Source of the DNA: Ilumatobacter coccineus YM16-304
GTDB taxonomy: Bacteria > Actinomycetota > Acidimicrobiia > Acidimicrobiales > Ilumatobacteraceae
Assembly (NCBI RefSeq): GCF_000348785.1
Contig: NC_020520.1
Location: 372,001-436,000 of the forward strand
Reading direction: 5' to 3'
DNA length: 64,000 nt
The position numbers and the translations under genes are program-made. The notes below the pieces were generated by a model, which was not told the origin of the DNA, did not search any database, and saw nothing but the letters and a program-made list of their open reading frames with translations. Below, in pieces: positions 25,822 to 33,275 of this stretch (within the stretch, counting starts at the first letter, position 1; each line of letters starts with the position of its first letter).

Positions 25822-26939
25822 GTCCGCCGCCGACGCTGGAGCCGACCGACGAGTTCGAGCCGGTCGGCAGAGGTGATGGTGGCGAGCTCGCGTAGCGACG
25901 GTCGCCTCGACTCGTCGTCGGGCACCTGCGCCTCGGCGATCGAGACGATGCGTCGCTGCGAACCACGTCGGGCGACATGGACGATGACGTCGATCGAGCG
26001 GGCCAGCTGCTGGCGCACCGCTGGCAGTGGCCACTGCGGCGCCGCCGCCAGCACCAACGATTCGAGCCGGAGCAGCGCATCGAGCGGACCGTTGGCGTGG
26101 CACGTGGAGAACGATCCGTCGTGCCCCGTGTTGAGGGCCTGCGTGAGCGCCAGCACCTCGTCACCGCGCACTTCACCGACCACCAGCCGGTCGGGCCGCA
26201 GGCGCAGCGCGGTCCGTACCAACTGCTCGAGCGGCACTGCCGGCAGGCCCTCGGCCGACGACGGCCGGGCTTCCATCCGCACCAGGTGTGGTGCCTCGCA
26301 CGGCAGTTCGCTGGTGTCTTCCAGCACGATGATTCGTTCGGCGTCGTCGACCTCGGCGATCATCGCGGCGAGCAGTGAGGTCTTGCCCGACGAGGTGGCT
26401 CCCGACACCACGACGTTGCAGCCGGCCTGCACCAGTTCGACGCAGAGTGCTCGGCCGACGGGGTCGGTGAACTCGTCGAGCCGTCGAGCGGTCGATGCGA
26501 ATCGGCGGATCGACAACGTCGGGCCGTTCATCGAGATCGGGGGCACGACGGCGCACACCCGGGCACCGCTCGGCAGGCGAGCGTCGATGATCGGGCTCGT
26601 GCGATCGACGCGTCGGCCGATCGGTGCCAGGATCCGTTCGATCACCTGCTCGGTGCTGGTGGTGGTGAGCGACCCGGCGCGCGTGAGCTCGCCGTTGCGG
26701 TCGACCCAGATGGCGTGGTCGTTGACCAGGATCTCGTCGATGGTCGGATCGGCGACGAGCGCCTCGAGTTCGCTCAGCCCGGTCAGGCGGGCGGTGGCCT
26801 CGGCGTGGATGCGTCGTCGTTCGAGTGCGGTGGCCAGCGGCGCGAGCCGCCGCAGTTCGGCATCGATCAACTCGTCGATGTCGCCGTGTTCGTCGGCGAC
26901 GGCGCGGCACACGGCGTGCACGATCTGAGCGTCGACCAT
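25818..26939 (-). CDS. tadA: CpaF/TadA-type pilus assembly ATPase
   Basis: 373 residues from ATG 26939. This secretion ATPase powers Flp pilus assembly. The N-terminal domain includes LVADPTIDEILVNDHAIWVDRNG, the TadA/CpaF signature. The Walker A is VSGATSSGKTSLLAAM (~residues 178-193), the Asp box VLEDTSELP, and the Walker B LVVGEVRGDE (~257-266), followed by ALNTGHDGSFSTCHAN, the His box of PilT/VirB11-type ATPases. It starts four bases after the tadZ stop and leads into overlapping tadB and tadC. Confidence 0.95.
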   Translation of the reverse strand: MVDAQIVHAVCRAVADEHGDIDELIDAELRRLAPLATALERRRIHAEATARLTGLSELEALVADPTIDEILVNDHAIWVDRNGELTRAGSLTTTSTEQVIERILAPIGRRVDRTSPIIDARLPSGARVCAVVPPISMNGPTLSIRRFASTARRLDEFTDPVGRALCVELVQAGCNVVVSGATSSGKTSLLAAMIAEVDDAERIIVLEDTSELPCEAPHLVRMEARPSSAEGLPAVPLEQLVRTALRLRPDRLVVGEVRGDEVLALTQALNTGHDGSFSTCHANGPLDALLRLESLVLAAAPQWPLPAVRQQLARSIDVIVHVARRGSQRRIVSIAEAQVPDDESRRPSLRELATITSADRLELVGRLQRRRRT

Positions 26940-26943
26940 GCGA

Positions 26944-27648
26944 TCAGGCGGCGATCGACTCGGCGAGGACGTGTGAGCGGAGGAGTCGCCGCAACTCGCG
27001 CGACGTGGAGCGGCCGACGCGGCGAGAGGTGAGGAGGCCGGCATCGACCGAGCGGGCGATCGCGGGTTCCCAGGTGAGCGATGCCGACACGGGCGCACCG
27101 ACCGAGGTGGCGATGTCGTGATCGGTGAGCGTGCGCCCCGGCTCGCGTACGACCACGACGCCCGTCGACGACAGCGATCGGCGTGACGCCTCACGCAGCG
27201 CGAGATAGCACGACCTCGTCACCAGCAGTCGTTGATCGCACGCCGCCACGAACTCCTGCGGCAACGGTTGCGTGCCGGCGTCGACGAACACCCGACCACC
27301 CGATCGAGTCGCCCACGATCGGCACCACGACGAGAGTTGCATCCAGCGCGTCGTCGATGCCTCGAGCCGTGCCGCGGCCGAACCAGCGGCGCCGGCGTCG
27401 AGACGCGTCGTCAGCATCGAGGTGGATGTGTTGACCTCGACCATCAGGTCGGACAGATGATCGAGCGGCGCGTCGCTCCCGAGCCAGTCGACGACACCGG
27501 GCCGATCGGTGCCACCGACGCCGAGCGCGGCCGGGAGTTCGTCGTCGAGGTCGACGAGCAGTGTCGGCCCCCGGTGCGCCAGCGCGGTGAGCGCCGTGGT
27601 GACCGTGGTGCCGCTCCCGCCCTTGACGGCGTGGAACATCGTGAGCAT
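26944..27648 (-). CDS. tadZ: TadZ/CpaE-like MinD-family ATPase
   Basis: 234 residues, ATG 27648. A deviant Walker A motif (VKGGSGTTVTTALTAL, residues ~8-23) places it in the ParA/MinD superfamily, and LLVDLDDELPAALGV is the following strand with the acidic residues. CpaE/TadZ proteins position the pilus machine at a cell site. It lacks the N-terminal receiver-like domain of longer CpaE proteins. It is the first gene of the Tad operon. A leftward promoter must lie in the 141-base gap to ahpF, but I see no convincing boxes. Confidence 0.8.
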   Translation of the reverse strand: MLTMFHAVKGGSGTTVTTALTALAHRGPTLLVDLDDELPAALGVGGTDRPGVVDWLGSDAPLDHLSDLMVEVNTSTSMLTTRLDAGAAGSAAARLEASTTRWMQLSSWCRSWATRSGGRVFVDAGTQPLPQEFVAACDQRLLVTRSCYLALREASRRSLSSTGVVVVREPGRTLTDHDIATSVGAPVSASLTWEPAIARSVDAGLLTSRRVGRSTSRELRRLLRSHVLAESIAA

Positions 27649-27685
27649 GGTGTCTCCCCTTGATGTGAAAGGTCACGGGGAGGGA

Positions 27686-27708
27686 GTCGGTACGGGCAAG
27701 GTACCGAC
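27686..27708. terminator. hairpin between ahpF stop and tadZ start
   Basis: GTCGGTAC-GGGCAAG-GTACCGAC is a perfect eight-base stem with a seven-base loop, 82 bases downstream of the ahpF stop on the minus strand. It has no clear T-tract. It could end the ahp transcript before the Tad operon, or act as a binding site for Tad control. Confidence 0.45.
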
Positions 27709-27789
27709 GTGCGTCAGAACGCCAACACGCGCGCGGCGACGGTCAGGTGTGAGATGTCTGGAGCGAGGCGGCGTCGGAACGCCGCGGCA

Positions 27790-29370
27790 TCAGGCCGGAA
27801 CCGAGGCGTCGGACGTGCGGATCAGGTGGTCGAACGCCGACAGCATCGCTGTGGAACCGGCACCCATCGACACCACGATCTGCTTGAACGGCACCGTGGT
27901 GCAGTCGCCGGCGGCGAACACACCGGGAATCGACGTGGCGCCGTGGCTGTCGATCTCGATCTCGTTGTGCTTCGACAACGCGATCGTGCCGTCGAGCCAC
28001 TCGGTGTTGGGCAGCAGACCGATCTGCACGAAGATGCCTTCGAGTTCGACGGTGTGCTCGGAGTCGTCGTTGCGGTCGCGGTAGACCAGCGAGGTGACCT
28101 TCTTGCCGTCGCCGACGACCTCGGTCGTCATCGCGCTGGTGATGATCGTGACGTTGGGGAGGCTGCGAAGTTTGGCCTGCAGCACTTCGTCGGCGCGCAG
28201 CTGGTGATCGAACTCGATCAACGTGACGTGGTCGACGATGCCGGCCAGGTCGATGGCGGCCTCGACACCCGAGTTGCCGCCGCCGATCACGGCCGTGCGC
28301 TTGCCCTTGTAGAGGGGGCCGTCGCAGTGCGGGCAGTAGGCCACGCCGCGGTTCGCGTACTCGGCCTCGCCGGGCACGTCGATCTTGCGCCACCGGGCAC
28401 CGGTGGCGAGGATGATCGAACGCGACTGCAGCGCGGCGCCGCTCTCGAGGGCGATCGTGTGGAGGCCGCCAGCGCTGTCGGCGGCTTCGAGGCGCTCGGC
28501 GCGCTGCGCGGTGATGACCTCGACGTCGTGGTCGCGGACGTTGGATTCGAGTTCGGCGGCGAGCTTCGGACCTTCGGTGTACGGGTTGGAGATGAGGTTC
28601 TCGATGCCCATCGTGTCGAGGAGCTGACCGCCGAAGCGCTCGGCGACGACGCCGGTGCGCAGACCCTTGCGAGCCGCATACACGGCCGCCGATGATCCGG
28701 CCGGGCCACCGCCGACGATGAGCACGTCGAACGGGTCGAGTTCGTTGATCTTCTCGACCGCACGGTCGGCGCTGCCGGAGTCGAGCATGGCGACGAGTTC
28801 TTCGAGGGTCATGCGGCCCTGTCCGAAGCTCTCACCGTTGCGGAAGACGGTGGGCACGGCCATGACTTCGCGCGCCTCGACTTCGTCTTGGAACGCGGCA
28901 CCGTCGATGGCGACGTGCTCGATGTTGGGGTTGAGGATGCTCATCAGGTTGAGCGCCTGCACCACGTCGGGGCAGTTCTGGCAGCTCTGCGAGAAGAACG
29001 TCTCGAAGCGGTGGGTGCCCTCAATGTTGCGGATCTGGTCGAGCAGCTCGGGGTCGGCGGTGGAGGGGTGGCCGCCCACCTGGAGGAGTGCGAGGACGAG
29101 CGAGGTGAACTCGTGGCCGAGCGGGACACCACCGAAGGTGACCGACACGGCCGGGTCGTCGACGCGGGTGATGCGGAACGACGGGCGACGTTCGTCGTCG
29201 CCATCGGTCCGGGTGTTGATGTCGGAGGACAAGACGTCCAACTCACCGAGGAGCTCGGTGATCTTCGTGCTGGTCGCGCTGTCGTCGAGCGAAGCCACCA
29301 GCTCGATCGGCTGGACGATCTTGGGAAGATGGGCGCGGAGCGCCTCGGTGAGTTGAGCGTCGAGAATCAT
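27790..29370 (-). CDS. ahpF: alkyl hydroperoxide reductase subunit F
   Basis: 526 residues, ATG 29370, full length for the family. AhpF passes electrons from NAD(P)H to AhpC. The N-terminal tandem thioredoxin-like region carries the CQNC redox pair (~residue 128). The FAD loop [17 protein letters not shown] is at ~222, the disulfide centre is [12 protein letters not shown] (~346), and the NAD(P)H loop is [15 protein letters not shown] (~363). The C-terminal [15 protein letters not shown] is typical of the thioredoxin reductase fold. A GGAG sits ahead of the start, and it follows ahpC by 55 bases as one operon. Confidence 0.96.
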   Translation of the reverse strand: MILDAQLTEALRAHLPKIVQPIELVASLDDSATSTKITELLGELDVLSSDINTRTDGDDERRPSFRITRVDDPAVSVTFGGVPLGHEFTSLVLALLQVGGHPSTADPELLDQIRNIEGTHRFETFFSQSCQNCPDVVQALNLMSILNPNIEHVAIDGAAFQDEVEAREVMAVPTVFRNGESFGQGRMTLEELVAMLDSGSADRAVEKINELDPFDVLIVGGGPAGSSAAVYAARKGLRTGVVAERFGGQLLDTMGIENLISNPYTEGPKLAAELESNVRDHDVEVITAQRAERLEAADSAGGLHTIALESGAALQSRSIILATGARWRKIDVPGEAEYANRGVAYCPHCDGPLYKGKRTAVIGGGNSGVEAAIDLAGIVDHVTLIEFDHQLRADEVLQAKLRSLPNVTIITSAMTTEVVGDGKKVTSLVYRDRNDDSEHTVELEGIFVQIGLLPNTEWLDGTIALSKHNEIEIDSHGATSIPGVFAAGDCTTVPFKQIVVSMGAGSTAMLSAFDHLIRTSDASVPA

Positions 29371-29425
29371 CTGTTCAGTTCTCCGTGATGATGGAGGGTG
29401 TACAAGAAATGACGGTGGAGTCGGA

Positions 29426-29995
29426 TCAGATCTTGCCGACGAGGTCGAGCGACGGAGCGAGGGTTGCTTCGCCCTCTTCCCACTTGGCCGGGCACACTTC
29501 GTTCGGGTTGGCGCGGACGTACTGGGCGGCCTTGACCTTGCGGAGCAGTTCGGTGGCCGAGCGGCCGATGTTGCCGGCGTTGATCTCGATGACCTGGATC
29601 TTGCCGTCGGGGTCGATGACGAAGGTGCCGCGCTCGGCGAGGCCGTCTTCTTCGATCATGACTTCGAAGTTGCGGGTGATGACGCCGGTCGGGTCGCCGA
29701 TCATGGGGTAGGTGATCTTGTTGATCGTCTCGCTGGCGTCGTGCCACGCCTTGTGCGTGAAGTGCTTGTCGGTCGACACGGCGTACACCTCGACGCCGAG
29801 CTTCTGGAACTCTTCGTAGTTGTCGGCGAGGTCGCCGAGTTCGGTCGGGCAGACGAACGTGAAGTCGGCGGGGTAGAAGAACACGATCGACCACTTGTCG
29901 CGCAGGTCTGCGTCGGAGACGTCGACGAATTCACCGTTGTGGAACGCGGTGGCCGAGAAGGGCTTGACCTCGGTGTTGATCAGGGAAGTGGACAT
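29426..29995 (-). CDS. ahpC: alkyl hydroperoxide reductase subunit C (2-Cys peroxiredoxin)
   Basis: 189 residues from ATG 29995, with GGAG eight bases upstream. It reduces peroxides using a Cys thiol. The peroxidatic Cys is in [12 protein letters not shown] (~residue 47) and the resolving Cys in [11 protein letters not shown] near the C-terminus, both encoded by ordinary Cys codons. The remaining pattern ([44 protein letters not shown]) is the standard AhpC1 signature. It is promoter-proximal to ahpF, and the pair forms a complete hydroperoxide-reducing system. No regulator such as OxyR is adjacent. Confidence 0.97.
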   Translation of the reverse strand: MSTSLINTEVKPFSATAFHNGEFVDVSDADLRDKWSIVFFYPADFTFVCPTELGDLADNYEEFQKLGVEVYAVSTDKHFTHKAWHDASETINKITYPMIGDPTGVITRNFEVMIEEDGLAERGTFVIDPDGKIQVIEINAGNIGRSATELLRKVKAAQYVRANPNEVCPAKWEEGEATLAPSLDLVGKI

Positions 29996-30159
29996 GTTGT
30001 AACTCCTGCGTGTTCGGGGTTTTTGGATCACGTTCACCATACGAACCCGAAGGCCTCATCCGGCAGATGACATGCGTCTCTTTCCCGGATTTGTGGCACA
30101 TCTCGTCACCCGCTCGACGAGTGGTGTAGCGAGGTTCGCGAACGACGTGCCGGAGCGGT

Positions 30160-30612
30160 TCAGCCGGTGCCGGGTTCCCATCCGGGCGGAGCGAGTTCGA
30201 ACTGGTCGAATCGGAATCCGGGCGCGACCGTGCAGCCGACGAGCGTCCACGATCCCGTGGGTTCTGCCGACTGCCATTCGCCGGTCGGAACGACCACTTG
30301 GGGCCGCTCGCCGCGGTCGACGGCGACGCCCAACAGGTGCTCGGTCACCGACTCGCCATCGGGTGAGATGCGGAGTCGCAGCGCGTCGCCGGCGTAGTGG
30401 TGCCACACCTCCGAGGCGTGGAGCACTCGATGCCACCGAGATCGTTCGCCTGCGTTCAGGAGGTAGTAGATCGCGGTCGATCGCAGCGTGCCGTCGGTCG
30501 CCTCGTCGGCGAACGTCTGTCGATACCAGCCGCCTTCCGGATGCGGCTCCAGTCCGAACTCGTCGATGAGCCGGCGCGCCTCGTCGCTGATCGGTGCTGC
30601 GTGGTCGCTCAT
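30160..30612 (-). CDS. cupin domain-containing protein (DUF985 family)
   Basis: 150 residues from ATG 30612. The sequence matches DUF985 cupins: LIDEFGLEPHPEGGWYRQTF at the N-terminus, then STAIYYLLNAGERSRWHRVLHASEVWHHYAGDAL with the metal-type His/Glu set, and GSWTLVGCTVAPGFRFDQFELA at the C-terminus. The family is small and uncharacterised, with a single beta barrel. The stop lies 165 bases upstream of the ahpC start region on the same strand, so co-transcription is not obvious. Confidence 0.88.
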   Translation of the reverse strand: MSDHAAPISDEARRLIDEFGLEPHPEGGWYRQTFADEATDGTLRSTAIYYLLNAGERSRWHRVLHASEVWHHYAGDALRLRISPDGESVTEHLLGVAVDRGERPQVVVPTGEWQSAEPTGSWTLVGCTVAPGFRFDQFELAPPGWEPGTG

Positions 30613-30735
30613 GACTCTCGATGCTGCCAGTCGCGGTGGGCGATGCGGCGGTGTTCGACGAATCGGTGGTGCCGAACGCTTCAGGTCGGTGCCCGTTGCT
30701 CCGATGAAGAGGCGAACCCTCGAACGGAACGACTC

Positions 30736-31293
30736 ATGCCCAACGCTCTCACTTCCCTGCCGCGCCTCGGTGCCGGTGCCCTCGCCGCCGTGTGCCTGCT
30801 CGGCGTGACCGCGTGCGGACGAGGCGACGACGACTCGGCCTCGGCCGACGCTCCCGTGGCCTCCACGGTCGAGACGGCGGCGCCCACGACCACGCCGGCG
30901 ACGACCGTGCCCGAGACGACGACCACCGTTGCTGCGGTCGTGATCGAGGCAACCGACGAACTCACTGCCTTCGCGAGCGAGCACGGTGCCTTGGTCGCCG
31001 ATTGGTCGGCCCAGCTCGAAGTGTTCGGCGAGCAGGCGGTCGATCACCTCGATGATCTGTCGGCCGCACCGGCGTCGCCAGGCGTTCGCGAGGTCTCCGA
31101 CGAACTGGTCGCAGCGGTCGGTGCCGACGCGACCGACCCGGGGCTGGTGACGCTCCGCGACTTCGCAGCGAGTGCATCCGAGGCGCTCAGACTCGCCGCC
31201 GACGGCGATCACCCCGGCGCCTTCGCCGGTTTCCTCGACCTGCAGACCCAGGCCGACGACCTGACTGCCGTGGTCGACCTCATCACCGGCTGA
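30736..31293 (+). CDS. hypothetical lipoprotein
   Basis: 185 residues from ATG 30736. The signal peptide (LGAGALAAVCLLGVTACG) ends in a lipobox with Cys, so the protein should be anchored outside the membrane. A Thr/Pro/Ala-rich linker of ~40 residues follows. The C-terminal ~120 residues are predicted helical, with regularly spaced acidic and hydrophobic residues (LTAFASEHGALVADWSAQLE, LVTLRDFAASASEALRLA). No known family was recognised. It ends 48 bases before the tRNA-Sec gene. Confidence 0.75.
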   Translation: MPNALTSLPRLGAGALAAVCLLGVTACGRGDDDSASADAPVASTVETAAPTTTPATTVPETTTTVAAVVIEATDELTAFASEHGALVADWSAQLEVFGEQAVDHLDDLSAAPASPGVREVSDELVAAVGADATDPGLVTLRDFAASASEALRLAADGDHPGAFAGFLDLQTQADDLTAVVDLITG

Positions 31294-31341
31294 GTCGCGT
31301 TCGACCGCCGCGCGGCCGGTAGCGTCAGGCCTGCACTACCG

Positions 31342-31437
31342 GGAGGTGTCTGGGTACCTGGTGGGCTCCGCCGCCTTCAAAGCGGTTGGGATGGGCGATC
31401 CCCATCCGGCGGGTTCGATTCCCGTCCACCTCCGCCA
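31342..31437 (+). tRNA. selC: tRNA-Sec (anticodon TCA)
   Basis: A 96-base tRNA gene with encoded CCA. The acceptor arm is long, as in bacterial tRNA-Sec: GGAGGTGT (31342-31349) against CCACCTCC before G-CCA; the eighth pair is a mismatch. The anticodon loop CTTCAAA puts TCA at 31377-31379, the selenocysteine anticodon. A long variable arm (GGATGGG/CCCCATCC around a CGAT loop) and the T-arm GCGGGTTCGATTCCCGT complete it. Only the D-stem pairing is hard to assign by eye. No selA, selB, selD or Sec-containing gene is in the window. Confidence 0.93.
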
Positions 31438-31534
31438 ACATCGTTGTCACGGGCTTGTTCGTCGACGACCCGGTCGCCCCAACGAAGTTCCGCACCAGGT
31501 AAACCCGTGAGGGGCCGGCTGCGTCAATGATGAT

Positions 31535-32974
31535 GTGACCGTGGCGACCGACACCGACTTCGAGGTGCTGTTCAAGGAGCAGTACCCGCGACTGGTCGCG
31601 CTCGGTATCGCGCTGACGAGTAGCGGCGAGGTCGCGAACGATCTTGCTCAGGAGACACTCGCGCGAGCACACGCCAACTGGGAGCATGTCAGCGACACGG
31701 AATCGCCTGCGGCCTGGCTGCGAACGGTCGGCGGTGGACTGCTCAGCTACGGATCGGGCGAGGATGATTCCCGAAGCGTCGACGACATGAGCGTGATCCG
31801 TCCGTTCGGCCAGCCTGTTCGAGCAGCGGTGACGACCGATCGTGTGGCGATCAGTTCGTCGACGGCTGACATCGAGGCATGGCAGCGTGGCGGCGATCGC
31901 CTGATCGACGATCCCCGCATGCGAGCCGCGGCCGAAGCGCTCGACGAGTTCTCGCTCATCGAAGTCCAGGCCTACGTCGTGGATTTCTCGGTGGCGGCGA
32001 GGATCGACGCATCCGCCGTACCCGAGCCGATACCGATCTCCGAGCCGTTCTCGGTGATCGCTGTGGGCACGACCGTCGACGGCGCAGGTGATCTCAGCAC
32101 GGTGATCACGTACGTGTTCGATGACCCAGAGGCGGCAACAGCGATGAGCGACAGTGTCGAACGTGCTTGGCACCAGCCATCGGCACGGGATGCGCTGGCG
32201 CCCGCCACCTTCTACCAGTCGATCGACGTCGAGGCCGTCGGTCGAACGATCGTCGTCACCGCTCCGCTCGACGCGAACACGTCGAGCAGCAAATGGATCG
32301 AGTTTCTCGCCCGCGGAGAGGCGGTCTTCACCCACGCGCCGAGCGAGAACACAGACCCGGCGGAGGTCGATCGCCCCGACGCCACCTGTGCGGCACCGGA
32401 AGTATGTCTTCGGTACTCGATCGAGGAGGGTGACTACGCGGTGCTCATCGCCGAGACCTTCTGCATCAGCATCGGTGAACTTGCAAAAGCGAACGGGTGG
32501 AGCGATGTGAACGTCGATTTCCCCGGTCCTGACAGCACGATCGTGATCCCGTCCTTCGAGTCCCGATCGTCTTGCCCCGACCCGACCGATGGGTTCGTGG
32601 CCTCGTCGCTCGACGCGGCCGGTGGCGTCGAGGGTCCACTCGTGTACTGGAGCGAGCGGCCCGACGGAGAGCGGGAGAGTGAGGCGGCGCTGATCGAGGG
32701 CCTGCTGATGCAGGAAGGCGACTGTCTCTACGTCGGGAGCGACGAGTTTCGCTCGGTCGTGCTCTGGGAGTACGGAACTCGATGGCTCGCCGACGAGGTC
32801 GCGGTCCTGCTGCCCGACGGGTCGACCATCCCGGTCGGGTCGACCATCGACGGCAGGGGCGGCGGGTACCACGCCCCGAGCCAGTTGTCGGCCTTCACCA
32901 CGAGCGATGCCGTCATCGGCCGAGCCGAACAGTGCGCCGGGCCCACAGGAGAGGTCGCCGTCATCCAGTCATGA
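31535..32974 (+). CDS. chimeric protein: ECF sigma region-2 fragment fused to a LysM-like domain protein
   Basis: 479 residues from GTG 31535. Residues ~6-70 are clearly the N-terminus of a SigE-type ECF sigma factor: FEVLFKEQYPRLVALGIALT, then DLAQETLARAHANW and AAWLRTV. The sequence then switches abruptly to GGGLLSYGSG and loses the rest of region 2 and all of region 4. The remainder is acidic, Ser/Thr-rich, and includes a LysM-like segment around residues 290-345 (CLRYSIEEGDYAVLIAETF, then LAKANGW and TIVIPSF). No transmembrane or signal segment connects the parts. A deletion joining two neighbouring genes in frame is the best explanation; function is doubtful. Confidence 0.65.
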   Translation: MTVATDTDFEVLFKEQYPRLVALGIALTSSGEVANDLAQETLARAHANWEHVSDTESPAAWLRTVGGGLLSYGSGEDDSRSVDDMSVIRPFGQPVRAAVTTDRVAISSSTADIEAWQRGGDRLIDDPRMRAAAEALDEFSLIEVQAYVVDFSVAARIDASAVPEPIPISEPFSVIAVGTTVDGAGDLSTVITYVFDDPEAATAMSDSVERAWHQPSARDALAPATFYQSIDVEAVGRTIVVTAPLDANTSSSKWIEFLARGEAVFTHAPSENTDPAEVDRPDATCAAPEVCLRYSIEEGDYAVLIAETFCISIGELAKANGWSDVNVDFPGPDSTIVIPSFESRSSCPDPTDGFVASSLDAAGGVEGPLVYWSERPDGERESEAALIEGLLMQEGDCLYVGSDEFRSVVLWEYGTRWLADEVAVLLPDGSTIPVGSTIDGRGGGYHAPSQLSAFTTSDAVIGRAEQCAGPTGEVAVIQS

Positions 32975-32996
32975 TGTGGTCCGGGTACGTGCCGAC

Positions 32997-33237
32997 CTAC
33001 TCGCCGAGTTGGCGGAGTCGGCTGGCGATCGCGTTGAGGGCCGTGGCGCCCGCGGCTACGCCGATCACGAGGTCGTAGACGTGGTCGTTGCTGGCCTTCG
33101 AGATCGCGACGCCGTGGGGGGCGGGCGACAGCGGCGCCGACCAGTCCGATCTCGCGGATCGGAGGCGGATCGCCGAGCAGCCTGATGGCCAACCCGACGA
33201 CGTCGTCGAGATCGAGGAACTCGACGGCGCTGCTCAC
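32997..33237 (-). pseudogene. doc: doc (death-on-curing toxin) remnant with internal deletion and frameshift
   Basis: From a GTG at 33237 the frame reads VEFLDLDDVVGLAIRLLGD...IREIGLVGAAVARP, a good Doc-toxin N-terminus. At a run of C at about 33114-33121 the frame must change. The next frame then reads ASNDHVYDLVIGVAAGATAL...LRQLGE and stops at 32997, matching the Doc C-terminus. The ~55-60 residues between them, including the catalytic Fic motif H-x-F-x-D-x-N-K-R, are absent. No intact Phd-type antitoxin is visible upstream, only a few residues (NRKLGE) that might be its tail. Confidence 0.75.
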
Positions 33238-33275
33238 TCCCCGAGCTTCCTGTTCGTCGTCGGCGGGTGAGCCGG

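Noticed and set aside
29426-29995. AhpC considered as a selenoprotein because of the nearby tRNA-Sec
   Set aside because: Both the peroxidatic and the resolving positions are encoded by Cys codons and there is no in-frame TGA.
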